Assembly: GCF_020536995.1 (NCBI RefSeq)
Contig: NC_068357.1
Coordinates: 60,682,693-60,746,692 of the forward strand
From: Dreissena polymorpha
Taxonomy: Eukaryota > Mollusca > Bivalvia > Myida > Dreissenidae
Direction: 5' to 3'
DNA length: 64,000 bases
Below the pieces are notes generated by a model. The model was given only the letters and a program-made list of their open reading frames with translations. It was not told the DNA's origin and made no database searches. Within the stretch, counting starts at the first letter, position 1. Each line of letters begins with the position of its first letter. Position numbers and translations under genes: made by a program. Positions 49,120-62,200 of this stretch are shown one piece after another.

Positions 49120-51070
49120 ACTCTATTGGATCATCAGATGTGTTCCTGGCCAACTTCAATGCTTACCGGAAAGATCGATGCAGCAAAACCCCTGGATGAG
49201 GAGTATTCATCCTGGTAGCAGACAAACACAGGAGTGATGAACCAGAAGAGCTGAAGTCAGACAACCACTTAGAGGCGGTGTGGTTCAAGGTCCAAATTCA
49301 AGGAGCACAAGATCTCTACATTGGTTCGTGCTACAAACCACCTTCATCCACTGATCCAGAATATCTAGAAGAGCTCAGCGTCTGCCTCACCAGAATCACA
49401 AGAAACGCCCATATTTGGCTGTGATGTGACTTAAACTTGCCTGATATTGACTGGGAGAATGAATGCCCTACACCACAGACCACAAACAACACCCAGCTAA
49501 ACAGCTCCTATTAATAGCTAAGGACGCATCTCTTGACCAAGTTGTTCAGTCGTCCACACGTATAACAAAATACACCAGTAACCTTATTGACCTTTTCTTC
49601 ACGAAGAACATTACTCTCATCAATAAATGTGAGACCATCCCTGGGATAGGCGACCACGAAGCCATATTCGTGGATTCGAGTCTACACCCTAAGAAGGTGA
49701 AGAAACCGCCAAGAAAGGATGAACTCCTGATTTCTCTAGACAAAGGGAAACAACATGAACTTGCCATTCTGGACTTCAGCAAGGCGTTCGACAAAGTTCC
49801 ACACCAGCGCCTGTTGACCAAGCTTCACCACTACGGCATAAGCGGCCAGACCATAGAGTGGATCCGAGTCTTTCTGACCGACAGAACTCATTGAGTTGCT
49901 GTTGACGGAGCAATCTCAGATCCCGCACCAGTAGTCAGTGGAGTGTTCTGGGACCGATCCTCTTCCTGGTCTACATTAACGACCTTTAAAGTCTCTTCCA
50001 AGACTAGGCTATTCGCAGACGACTATGTGGTATACAGAGAAATATCCTCGAAGCGTAAGTGTGAGCTGCTTCATGAAGACCTCCGTCGCCTATGGGACTG
50101 GGAGAAGCTTTGGGGAATGTCCTTTAACCCAGAGAAGTGCTGCATTCTACGAGTACACAGAAAGCGATCGCCAATCCTATTCAGTTATACCCTTAAAGGA
50201 CACACGCTTCAAAATACCTAGGAGTTGAGCTGACAAAGGACATGTCCTGGAAGCCACATATTCAAAAGTTCATCAAGAATGGCAACAGATCCCTTGGTTA
50301 CCTATGCAGGAACTTACGGATAGGCAACGAGGAGGTAAAAAGCGCAGCATGCTTTTCGCTCGTTCGCCCAACCCTAGAGTACTGTGGCACTGTGTGGAGC
50401 CCATACCATAAGGAACAGATCCATGATCTGGAGATGGTGGAAAGACGAGCAGCCCTCTATGTGGTGAACAGATACCACAACAACGGTAACGTCACATCAA
50501 TGCTAAACAACCTACAGTGGGAAACTTTAGAGTCCAGAAGGACCAAAGCCAAATTGACAATGGTCTACAAGATGACCAACGACCTTGTGGTCATACCAGT
50601 AACCAAACACCTAACCCCTGGCTCGAGCCGGACACGGGCTAACCACTCCATCGAGTATCTGCCATTATCAACATCTACCTCATACTATCGTCACAGCTTT
50701 TTTCCAAGTATAATCACCACCTGGAACAACCTACCGGCCTCCATCGCTTAAGCCACCAACTTGGTATCCTCCAAGCGGGCGCTAGCATCAACCATATTCT
50801 TAAGTTGTCAGCGCCAGCTACAAAGTAACTCTTAATGACCCCTTGTGGCTGTGCCGGTTGAGGTACAAACCTCTCAGTGGCCACCGTAGCCGGAGAAGCA
50901 TGAGGGAGAAGGATGAAACGTAGCTGGTGACTCTGCTTTACTTTCCTTCTGTCTGTTAACTATGAAGCTCTTCTTACTTTACAGTCTTTCACACTTTATC
51001 CTCATTCTCTCACCCGTCGAATAATAATCGTGTGTGACTGCAGCGACGTATGATGTAGATGTAGAGTTCA
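49120..51070 (+). mobile_element. LINE remnant, Jockey/CR1-like
   Basis: 5'-truncated non-LTR retrotransposon. The left part translates in pieces to the end of an AP endonuclease (YIGSCYKPPSSTD, LNLPDIDWENE) with an in-frame stop. A jump of several hundred bases follows, because the reverse transcriptase finger region is missing: ILDFSKAFDKVPHQRLL follows almost directly on the endonuclease-RT linker. The FADDYVVY catalytic box is at about 50005-50030 in another frame. The thumb/C-terminal part (50242-50751) ends IITTWNNLPASI, typical of this group. The 3' end is a short GATGTA repeat near 51055. Dead copy with an internal deletion and several frame changes. Confidence 0.85.
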
Positions 51071-53010
51071 AAAATATATGGGGGCGAATATACAGTATAC
51101 AATATACTACGAAACTGTAGTGTGACGAAATCACCGTCACCCATTCTAATTTATGACCTGACTGGTTGATGTAAGTTTATTCAATTGTAAAATTCTGTTT
51201 TGATACAGTTTGATTCCAGTCTATACCATGTAAACTTCCGGTAATAAAATAGGATGCGTGAAATTAGACGGACTTGGAAACAAAACAAATCGTTTTGTTT
51301 CTGTCTGACATGATTTATTTGAACAAATATGAAATTGATTTCCATAATTAAAGTTACTTTTGTTCGATGAAATGTCAGATATAAGCTAACATCGTGTGGT
51401 TAACAATTTAATAATTTCCGAATAAAAAAGCATCCGAAATATTTTCCAATTCAATTTCGCAACGTACACAATGGCAAAGGGAAAACCTGATTATGATAAC
51501 TTGTCACCAACAGGACACAGGAACCCACGTATGTAATTTGTTATTTTGCCAATTTATTTTTGACAGATCTTCATCTTAAGTTATGCTAAAAAACTGTAAC
51601 ATTTGTGTTGCTGCTGAGGGCTGTTGCATCATTATTGTTATGGCATTGTTGTGGTCTCATACTCCTACAGGGCTCGATAAATCCATTCGCCTGCTCATAA
51701 TTACGAGTAGAAATCGACTCCGGACAAGTGAATATTCCGGAACTGCTCGTCCTGCAACTTGCTGCAAGACAATTGGCATTTCTGGCAGAAAAGATTAAAA
51801 TTTCAAGTTTTAACACATCTTTATCAAACAAAACAAGGTTTAATCGTCGATTACAATTTTACTTGTTAATTATTGCACACTGCGCTAATATTAGTACTGT
51901 GCCTGTAAGCTTCAGAATTTTAATGCTAACTCAACATTAACAAGTTCTAGCATCAAATAAACAGTGCTTTATCCTTTGTCTCAATAAAAATCTTGCGAAA
52001 ATTATGCAGACATGTAGAGCATGGCATGGAAAGTATGGGTGTATTTTGTGTTGTATAAAAACATAAACATCAAGTCAGGCAATTTATGCATGTTCAGTGG
52101 AAAAAAAGCGGCCCGACGCTATTTCATCACATCTTTAAATAGAAACAAATGCCAAAATTTATTTGATACTTATTAATAAAAATGGTGAATGTTTGTGTTT
52201 CTTGAAATTCTTAATCACTTTTATCGTAAAATATTTACCAGATATTTACTAATAGAAAATCACAATAAAACATATTAGTTACTGATTTATTGCATAGTAC
52301 ATATTTCAGCAGGGCAAGTGAAAATTCTTAGCTACTCGCCCTGCAGGGCAAGTTGCTGAAAAAAAATTGTCGAGCACTGTCCTACAAAATAATTAATGTC
52401 TAAGTCCATATACATCCACCTCATATCATTGAACGTTATTTTGAAATAGCATCGTTTTGCCACGTAGTCATGTTGGAAGCTTTAACAGCTGCGAATTCAT
52501 TTTACAGCTCAGAATAATCAAGACTTATTGAACATAAAAAATATAAACAGTACTTTACTAATTATAGAAGAAGAATGTGAATTAAAACTTATAATTAATG
52601 TTATTCCAGGTGTTTGAAAAGGTATTAGACAAAAGTAATAATTTGGTAATTTGCTTGGAATTTCATATTTATTTACCATTAAAACTTGATCTTGGCATGT
52701 GTATATTGACATTATTAGTTCTGCTTATATTTTATTTTATTAAGAATTATATTGTATAGCCCTTTTTGTAAACCTATGAACAATTCATCTCCTTCAGATA
52801 AATTCTGCAATAAAGCGTAAATGTCAAATACACTTAAAAGTCTTAAATGTGTTGTTGTTTATGTATAATTTCAAAATCTAAATGGTCTTGTTCTTGCACT
52901 ATTCTCGCACACTTTAGAGGTAATCATTCTCATTTATGTCTAACTAATGATAATTGTATTTATCAGTTAAGATCGAGTTAACAAGAAAAATTGATTTATA
53001 TACATGTACC
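51071..53010. other. Host intergenic sequence
   Basis: AT-rich. A phrase of the type GGACAAGTGAA...CTGCTCG(c/t)CCTGCA...CAAGTTGCTG or its relative occurs at about 51725-51775 and 52310-52355 and can fold on itself; otherwise nothing seen. Confidence 0.4.
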
Positions 53011-53950
53011 ATAATTACTCTTAGTTTACAGACACTCAACATTTTCGGATACCCAATTTTTTGCAATTTTTTGTGACAGTTAATTTTCGGACATACTGGT
53101 TTTCATCTTTCATTAATGACTCGAAATTTGTGGACAGAATAATCCGACAAATGAACAGATTTAGAGGGTACATACGGTCTCAGCATGGACCAGGTTACCT
53201 ATAACTTGACGCGATATATCTGGTTACAGCACTTCAACTGTAAATATAACACTTATAAGGGCATTTACGCCGGCTGCAATAGGATCAGTTTAATAAGTAA
53301 GGCGATATTTTGTATCAAACATGCCAAACTGTAATGAAACTTATAGTCAATCGCAAATGGACAGCTTAAAAGGGCAGGTTGGGGCCTCGAGTGACAGGGC
53401 GGGGCTTCCCTAGGGCAGGGCGGAGTGCCCTTCCATTTAGGTTAAGCTGGATCACCGGTATATTTTACATCGGTATTTTTCCATATATTTTCCCTTTTTT
53501 CGCTTTTTGTGAAACTTTGATCATGGGTGTTTACAACCAGATCAAGGTCATAAACCATTGCAGATGCATGCCTGAGGGCAATGGACCATTCCATTTGCGT
53601 AATTGCTTAATAACCATTTACATCAGTAGAAAACAGTTGTTTAACCCAACAGCATTTGAAATTAAGGAAGCATAATATTTAATGCTTTTACTTGTTTGTT
53701 CTTTATTATTTCAGGCAAGATTAAGAAAAGCTGTGAAGTTGTAATAATTTCATAAATCAAAGTATATAAAGAAGAGTAAATCACAATAGAACTATTGTGC
53801 ATTGGTTTATTGCCTTTGTTTTTCAGTATAAATATAATTTTCGGACAGTTAATTTTTGTCTCTAAATTTTTTGATACCTGTAATTTTCTGTATCTAAATT
53901 TTCGGACATGTAAAAAGTAAATTTTTAAAACTTAGAGTAATTACAGTAAG
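53010..53950. mobile_element. Possible small DNA element with inverted ends
   Basis: TAATTACTCTTAGTTT near 53014 and the complement of AACTTAGAGTAATTAC near 53928-53945 face each other. ATTTTCGGA phrases lie just inside each end. No transposase frame. Weakly supported MITE-like element. Confidence 0.35.
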
Positions 53951-55430
53951 TTGAAATTTTGAAAGATGGGAAAGTATTTATTCATTTATACTGGTTCTTA
54001 GATTATTGGTCCTATTTTAAACGAAACAACAAAAGCACATGCACACTATTGATCAAACTACTATAGAATAGTGTATAGTGAAACTTTCTTGTGGAAGTGT
54101 GTCAATTAACAGTAACAGCAGGCCTCGACACTAACAGTGTCCCGGGAACCATAGACCCCCAAATTTTGGTGAGGGACACCAGTTTTTCCCAGGATTTTGC
54201 TCTAATTTTAATATTCAGGGTTCCCTGTTGACACCAATCTGTAGAAGTTAGTGTCAAGCCCTGAACAGAAAAGAAAAATGATGTTAACAAATGTAACTTA
54301 CATTGTAAAAAGAGGAAATTTAATTTGGCAAATTAAAATTGCTCAGGGATGGAAACTAACATTTTACGATTGGGTGCTCACAAGGGCAACCATCTTTAGT
54401 GTTTTGGTTGCCCAGCTTAAGACTAACGAGTCATGTGTATCTATTACTTTCTTTAAATAAAGTAATAGATAACTATACAACAACATTGCTAACATGACAC
54501 ACTCTCTGTATATTATGTCTTAGATGAGTCTGAGTTGAATCATTTCTTTAGCCTTGATTAATTAATATTACTAAACTAATTATTAATCCACAGTCGCCAT
54601 TTTTTATTAAATGTTTACTTGCACTGAATTGTTTCAAGCTTAAACAAGCAAGTTGCCCAGCCAGACTACCAACTTTTTAATATAAGTTGCCCAGGCCAAA
54701 TTCCACTGGCCCCGGTCTCACGGGCAACTACTAATTTCCATCCCTGTTGTTGTTGAGTGCTACTTAATTGAATGTCCTTAAATTCATCTTATTTTAAACT
54801 AGTACCAGTTGTGTGAAAATTGAATGAAACTTTATTTTAAGTAATAAACTGTCACTTATGTCAGTTTAATAAAAAATGACATCTTTTATTGGTATTTGTT
54901 AAATTGTATTATATTTAGTTTGTTTACTTCAAAGGTACATATATCTTCTGTTGTCAAAATTCCCATTTGGTCAAAACTGGACAAGCCTCAGGGGTAACTT
55001 GATTTATAACACAGACTTTTATAGCAGGGGTTGCATGGTTCATGTAGGCATTGTTTTTAATAGCTTCATAAATCATCTCATAAATGCAAGAGGAAGTGAT
55101 TTAATATTAGCTGTGAAACATTGTCTAATAGTTGTCTACAAAGATAATTAATATTTTCTGATATACTTACAGAAAAAAAATATATGGAACAAAATCAAAA
55201 AGGCAAGGTGTAATATTTGGCATTAAACATCATACAGTGTTTCTCTTTTCCTTTTTAAATCAATCCCATGTGGTCAAATAGGCTCTTACTGGGGATGTTG
55301 GGGGTGAAATTATTTAAATTGAATTCATATTTGGTATTTAACATCAGAGTGTGGTTCTCTACAAACATTTTTCAAATCTGGCCACGTCCCGCACAATTGA
55401 ATAATGTAGTTTATGCTTTTCTCTCTTTTT
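53951..55430. other. Host sequence without a gene
   Basis: AT-rich; nothing recognised apart from short chance frames. Confidence 0.4.
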
Positions 55431-55985
55431 AACCAGGTTTTCCGAAGGAAAAAACTGGTTATTAGATGGGCGAATGCGGGCGGGCTGGCTGGCTGGCTGG
55501 CGGGCTGGCGGAATAAGCTTGTCCGGGCCATAACTATGTCGTTCATTGTCAGATTTTAAAATCATTTGGCACATTTGTTCACCATCATTGGACGGTGTGT
55601 CGCGCGAAATAATTACGTCGATATCTCCAAGGTCAAGGTCACACTTTGAGTTCAAAGGTCAAAAATGGCCATAAATGAGCTTGTCCGAGCCATAACTATG
55701 TCGTTCATCGTCAGATTTTAAAATCATTTGGCACATTTGTTCACCATCATTGGACGGTGTGTCGCGCGAAATAATTACGTCGATATCTCCAAGGTCAAGG
55801 TCACACTTTGAGTTCAAAGGTCAAAAATGGCCATAAATGAGCTTGTCCTGGCCATAACTATGTCATTCATTGTTAGATTTTAAAATTATTTGGCACATTT
55901 GTTCACCATCATGGGACGGTGTGTCGTGCGAAAGAATCACGTCAATATCTCCAATGTCAAGGTCGCCACGACTAAAAATAGATTA
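55430..55985. repeat. 162-bp tandem repeat, three units
   Basis: Units begin at about AGCTTGTCC positions 55516, 55678 and 55840, each with CATTTGGCACATTTGTTCAC and GGTCAAGGTCAC. The array is preceded by a GGGCGGGCTGGCTGG run and bracketed by AAAACTGG/CCTGG phrases (about 55450; 56085). I recall this as a widespread mollusc repeat. It lies just before the PANK exon. Confidence 0.7.
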
Positions 55986-56225
55986 AAAAAAAAAAAAACT
56001 TACAAAGGGGGTTAATTTTTTTTGGTCATTTCAAAAGTTCAGTTTGAGTTTTCTCCCTTTATCAGATTTTTTTTTCACAATGAAAACCTGGTTTTGTGAC
56101 AATTTTGTCCCTTGTTAATTATTATTTTTAGATTGACGTGTTATGAAGCACAAACAAGCAATCCTTAAGTTCAAGCGATAAACATTAAAATAAAAATCTA
56201 AACAAATATGTTGATTGTATTATAG

Positions 56226-59200
56226 CAATGCCATGGTTTGGCATGGACATAGGAGGAACACTTACAAAGTTGGTCTACTTTGAACCCTGTGACCTTGAAA
56301 CGGCCAATGAGGAAGAAGCTGAAGCGTTGACGACGATTCGCAAATATCTAACCCGCAACATCACGTATGGACAGACTGGCATTCGAGATGCGTTTCTAGA
56401 AATGCAGAAACAGACTATAGGTGGACGAAGTGGTTCGCTTCACTTTATACGATTTCCAACATCAGAAATGAACTCGTTTATTGAGCTGGCTAAAGCAAAG
56501 AACTTTCCACATTTGGCCAAGTCTATATGTGCAACAGGAGGCGGGGCTTATAAATTCGAAGATGATTTTAAACATGTAAGTATATATTTAGAATCTTACT
56601 GCAATTGGTTTTATAATGTGATCATATTTAATTGAATCATTTATTAAACAGGGGCCAGCTCAACACAGTAAGTTTAAATCTACATGTATTTATTTGATCT
56701 TGATTGCATGGAAAGCCTCAGGCCTGAAGAAACGCTCTTGAGTCCATTTCCTTGGCTTTTAACCAGTACTTGGTGTCTTTGGGGAAGATCTAGAGACTGC
56801 TAACCGAGTGGGGATCGAACCTGTGACCTCCCGATTGCTAGGCAGACACCTTATTCATTACGCCACGACGAACATAACACAATTAACACAGTTCTCATAA
56901 CATCCACTTTTATTTTGGTTAATTATTGATATTTGATCATTGGTAAAGTTGAAGAAAATTATTTCTCTTTACTTCTAGAGCCTTATGGAAGACTGATAAA
57001 CTTGTAAAAATTGCAAGCAAAATATATGGCAAACACAAACTGCCAGTTATTTAATACTGGTACATAATCTTGCTTTGTATTGCTTTTTCAGCAAGTAAAT
57101 TTGGAGTTACATAAATTCGATGAACTCGACTGTCTCATTGAGGGGATACATTTCATAGACAGAAATAACGATAAGTGCGAATGCTATTACTGGAAAAATC
57201 CTGGAGATTCAAAGCTCGCAACCAAAGAGAAGTTTGATTTTAGAAATCCATATCCCTACCTTGTGGTGAATATAGGATCGGGCGTCAGTATACTTTCTGT
57301 TAGGGGACCAGCAGAATTCCAGCGTGTCAGTGGAACAAGGTATGGTTCTTTAGTCTGGCATTGTGTTTTATTTAGAAATTTTATTATTTTTTTACAAAAA
57401 CTTTGCAAATTTCACCAGAGGTGTATAATTGAATAATTATGTTTTTATTTTTAGAGATGTTTAATACAATTGTACAATAGTTAATGTTTGATAACACATT
57501 AGCAATCTTTAGCAAACCTCTATATTTGTAATGACACAGACTGCATGACATACATATATTTTTTTGTAGCTGTAATGATTCCTTTTTTTGTTATGTATAC
57601 TTATTTTGCTTATTAGCTTACATGAGCACAAGGTGCTCATGGTGAGCTTTTGTGATCGCCTTTTGTCCGTCGTCCGGTGTGTTGCGTCAACATTTGCCTT
57701 GTTAACTCTCTAGAGGGCACATTTGTTGTCCAATCTTCATGAAATTTGGTCAGAAGATTGGTCTCAATGATATCTTGGATCGGTTCGAAAATGGTTATGT
57801 TTGCTTGAAAAACATGGCTGCCAAGGGGCGGGGCATTTTCCTTATATGGCTATATATGGCTATAGTAAAATCTTGTTAACACTCTAGAGGACACATTTAT
57901 TGTCTGATCTTCATGAAACTTGGTCAGAAGAATCATCCTAATAATATCTTGGATGAGTTTGAAAATGATGCTGGTTGGTTGAAAAACATGGCCGCCAGGG
58001 GGCGGGGCATTTTTCCTTATATGGCTATAGTAAAACCTTGTTAACACTCTAGAGGCCACATTTATTTTTCAATCTTCATGAAACTTGCTCAAAAGATTAA
58101 TCCCAAAGATATCTTGGATGAGTTCAAAAATGTTAACCTTTGCTTGAAAAACATGGCTGTTAAGGGGCGGGGCATTTTTCCTTATATGGCTATTTATGGC
58201 TATAGTAAAATCTTGTTAACACTCTAAAGGCCACATTTATTGTCCAATCTTCATGAAACTTGGTCAGAAGATTCATTCCAATAATATCTTGGATGAGTTC
58301 GAAAATGATGCCGGTTGGTTGAAAAACATGGCCGCCACGGGGCGGGGCATTTTTCCTTATATGGCTATAGTAAAACCTTGTTAACACTCTAGAGGCCACA
58401 TTTATTGTCCAATCTTAATGAAATTTGGTCAGAAGATTTGTTTTATTGATATTTTGGATGAGTTCGAAAATGGTAACGTTTGATTGAAAAACATGGCTGC
58501 CAAGGGGCGGGGCATTTTTCCTTATATGGCTATATATGGCTATAGTAAAATCTTGTTAACACTCTAGAGGCCACATTTATAGTCCGATCTTCATGAAACT
58601 CGGTCAGAAGATTCATCCCAGTAATATCTTTGACGAGTTCAAAAATTATGCCGGTTGGTTGAAAAACATGGCCACCAAGGGGGCGGGGCATTTTTCCTAA
58701 TATGGCTATAGTTAAACCTTGTTAACACTGTAGAGGTCACATTTATTTGCCGATCATCATGAAACTTGGTCAGAAGATTTGTCCCAATGATATCTTGGAT
58801 GAGTTCGAAAATGGTTTTGGTTGCTTCAAAAACATGGCCACCAGGGGGCGGGGCATTTTTCCTTATATGGCTTTATATGGCTATAGTACATGTAAAACCT
58901 TGTTAACACTCTAGAGGCCATATTTACTGTCCAGTCTTCATGAAATTTGGTCAGAAGATTGGTCTCAATGATATCTTGGAATAGTTTGAAAATAATTATG
59001 TTTGCTTGAAAAACATTGCTTCCAAGGGGCGATGCAATTTTCCTTATATGGCTATAGTAAAATCTTGTTAACACTCTAGTTTCCAGGTGAGCGACTTTGG
59101 GCCTTTCAGGCCCTCTTGTTTTTTATATTGTGAGGAAAAAACACAACAAAATACTTTTATAATTTATAGCCCCATTACTACTCAAAATCAACGAAAATTT

Positions 59201-62200
59201 AGTACAATATTACGTAAAATAAAGTTAAACAATTAAAAATCAGTGTTCCTTTTGGCAATTGCCGAAATTTCAACGCCAGATGTGGTCTGGTAAAATAGAT
59301 GTTTGTAGATACAAAAAAAATGGTCATTTTGATTATTGTTTTGCATATTTAATCCCATTTTCATTACCCGCATCAATATCTATTCATACAACACATGAAC
59401 ACTAACATGGTACCAAATTAAAATGGAATTAATTGTGCCACAAATAAATAAAAACAAGCATTTTGTTTCTACAAAAATCTATGTAATCATACCACATCTA
59501 GCGTTGAAATTGTGGCTTTTGCTATAAGGAATACTGATTGTTTAGGTGTTAACTTTATTTTACGAAATACTTTAAGAAATTTTGGTTGATTTGAGCATTA
59601 TAGAGGCTTTAATAATTTTCCATATAAACATTTAAACATATTACTAGAGTTGTTTAAATATACAATGTATATAACAGCATTTGATAAAGGGTCTTGTTCA
59701 CAGATTGTTGAAATGATGATAAACCAACTTGTTGTTACTGATTCAAGACATAAAAGAACTCTACATACATGTATCAAGGAGCAAAATAACACTTATGATG
59801 TAGACTCATAGTCATACTGAAAATACATTTTCATTTTGAGTAATCTTCATTAGAAATTGATAAAATTATAAAGCATAACAAATACGAAACTATTAAATAA
59901 TTTGAAGTGTTTCTCTTGTATTTTGTGAAGATTCTCATATAAATATAAAGTGTAAAATGCATGATGTTATATAACAGTCTGGATACATGTAGATGAGTGG
60001 TTCAGACAAACACTTTTTCTCTAAAGGTCAGTGGTTCCAAACCTGGTGGGACAAACTATTATTATTTTTCGCTGGAACTCTGTATTTCTAAAATCATTTC
60101 ATTTCAAACTTCAAATATTTGGAAATCAAAAGTCTGAGTTTCTCAATATTTATATAAAGTATATAAAAACAACAACACAAAAACTGCATTATGCATGATT
60201 AAATCCAAACATTCTAAATGTCTAGGCCAACACAGGCAATCTCCACCGATACCCGGTAGTGTCAAAAAATGATGTGCAATAAATGGATTTACAAGAGATG
60301 GTGCCAGGGCTCTAATTCCTTTTTTTTTCAAATTGCAAAAAATTGCGAGTTGTTAAAATCTTATGTCGCATTTTTTCTTTCCAACTCGCAATACAAGTTT
60401 TCAGTTTATAGTTTATAATTTAGAGTGGTTATTGTATAATTAATTTATTGTGGTTAATGTATTCTTTGGAGAATATTGGTAAAATTCTATTGTGGGATTC
60501 ATAAAGAAAAGAATAGACCAATGTATCCTCCCGATCTTCAGACAATTATTTTTTTGTAAATCTGCGCATTTGTTTGTTTTTCCCCAACTCTCAAAATATG
60601 GCGAGAACCTAAATTGTGCGCTCGCATTTTAGACACGTTTTTTAAAATTAACTGGCGAATGGCCTGTTTGCGAGTGTTTTTTTCGAGCCCTGGGTGCTTA
60701 CACACTCTTGTTGTTTTGAAAAGGCTGTACAACTTACAAAATGTCACAAACTATTATGCTAATTAGGTGGGCACTTCTTTTTAATAGCTGGCAATCTGCC
60801 AATTAAACATATCCGTTATTAATGTTAAAGAAATCAAATACAAATGTATATACCGGTATTCATAAAGTCCATTGTTAGCTAATAAGTTCGAATTGTCACA
60901 ACTTGTACTATTATTGTCTTTTTCAATCATTTCTTACCAGACTATCACTTCTATGTATTACTTTTCCTTCCTGTCTTCATATTCTTTATCTTGAGGTTTG
61001 TGTTCAGTATGATATGTGTTGCAGGCTCTTGTTAACTATTTCAGTTTAGGGGGTGGTACATTCCTGGGTCTGTGCTGTCTGTTGACTGGCTGTGAGACAT
61101 TTGAAGAGGCAATCACTCTAGCAACTGATGGTGCGTAGAAAACTTTACAGTTGTTAATGATAAACGTCCTCGTACCTATGCAGGTGGGTGTATTTTGGAG
61201 TCACGCTGTTGGTGAGGCCGTCAGTTTGTGTACACAAAAGTTTGTGACCCTAACTACTTTCTCATTTCACTGGCTATTTAATTATAGCTTAAATATGTAA
61301 TCATGAACTGTAGGTGTGCAAGACACTTTGATCACTAATGATAAATGAATTCCTGATTGATTTGCCCTAGAACATGCGTGACAAAGTATTGCTTGGTATA
61401 ATTCATGTTTGTTACAAAGCACTGACTAGTATTATGGGAACATCCATGGTGGACGAATAGGCGGTTGGGCAGGCAGCACATATATTGTTTCTCTTACTCA
61501 TACAGTATTCATCAAATATTCACCAAAATTTAGAAATGTTTGTTGACATAAAATGGATGCCATATTTGATAACCTACCTGGCACGTCAGAGTTATTTGCC
61601 TTTATTTATACAATAATTCTAAAACTGCTTTTTCCACTCTCTGACTCATGCAGTTTTCATCTTATCTTCACCAATCATTCTGCAAGAGTTGATTAACATA
61701 AAATGGAGGCCAAGTTTGATAACCAGACATTTTAGAGGTATTAAAGTGTTAAGGAAATAGTTATTTTTTGAAAAACTTTGAAATTGCATGCTGATGAAAT
61801 TAAGTGGTTTCACGGTATACTATTTGAACATTTCAGTCCTAGAGTAACAGAGTCAAACCATTGATAGGTGAATATGTGTCCCAGGCACAAACTGGGATCA
61901 TTTTCTATCAGTGCTCTATCGACAGACCTATCCTGGCCCACATTGTGCACTTAAAATATTTGCTTTATTTGATGTAGGTTTACCAAGTTGTTTTTTTAAC
62001 CCATTATGCTCGTCTCATTGTCCAATCAGTGGACAGAATTTTTCTCCCCTGAGATGTCTCCTCAATCATACATCTGTTTGTGGCCAAGTTCATACCATGA
62101 CATTCCCTCTTTTTCTAATAACATCTTATTCTTAATTTTGTGGTGTCATTTACAATTAACCAATGTCTTGGTAAAACCGCAACCAGATAACATAACCAGC

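Noticed and set aside
50025-50228. Frame overlapping the LINE reverse transcriptase region
   Set aside because: Off-frame shadow of the LINE; the FADD box is in the neighbouring frame.
57850-59074. Three similar minus-strand frames ([13 protein letters not shown] type)
   Set aside because: Translations of the tandem repeat units, not genes.
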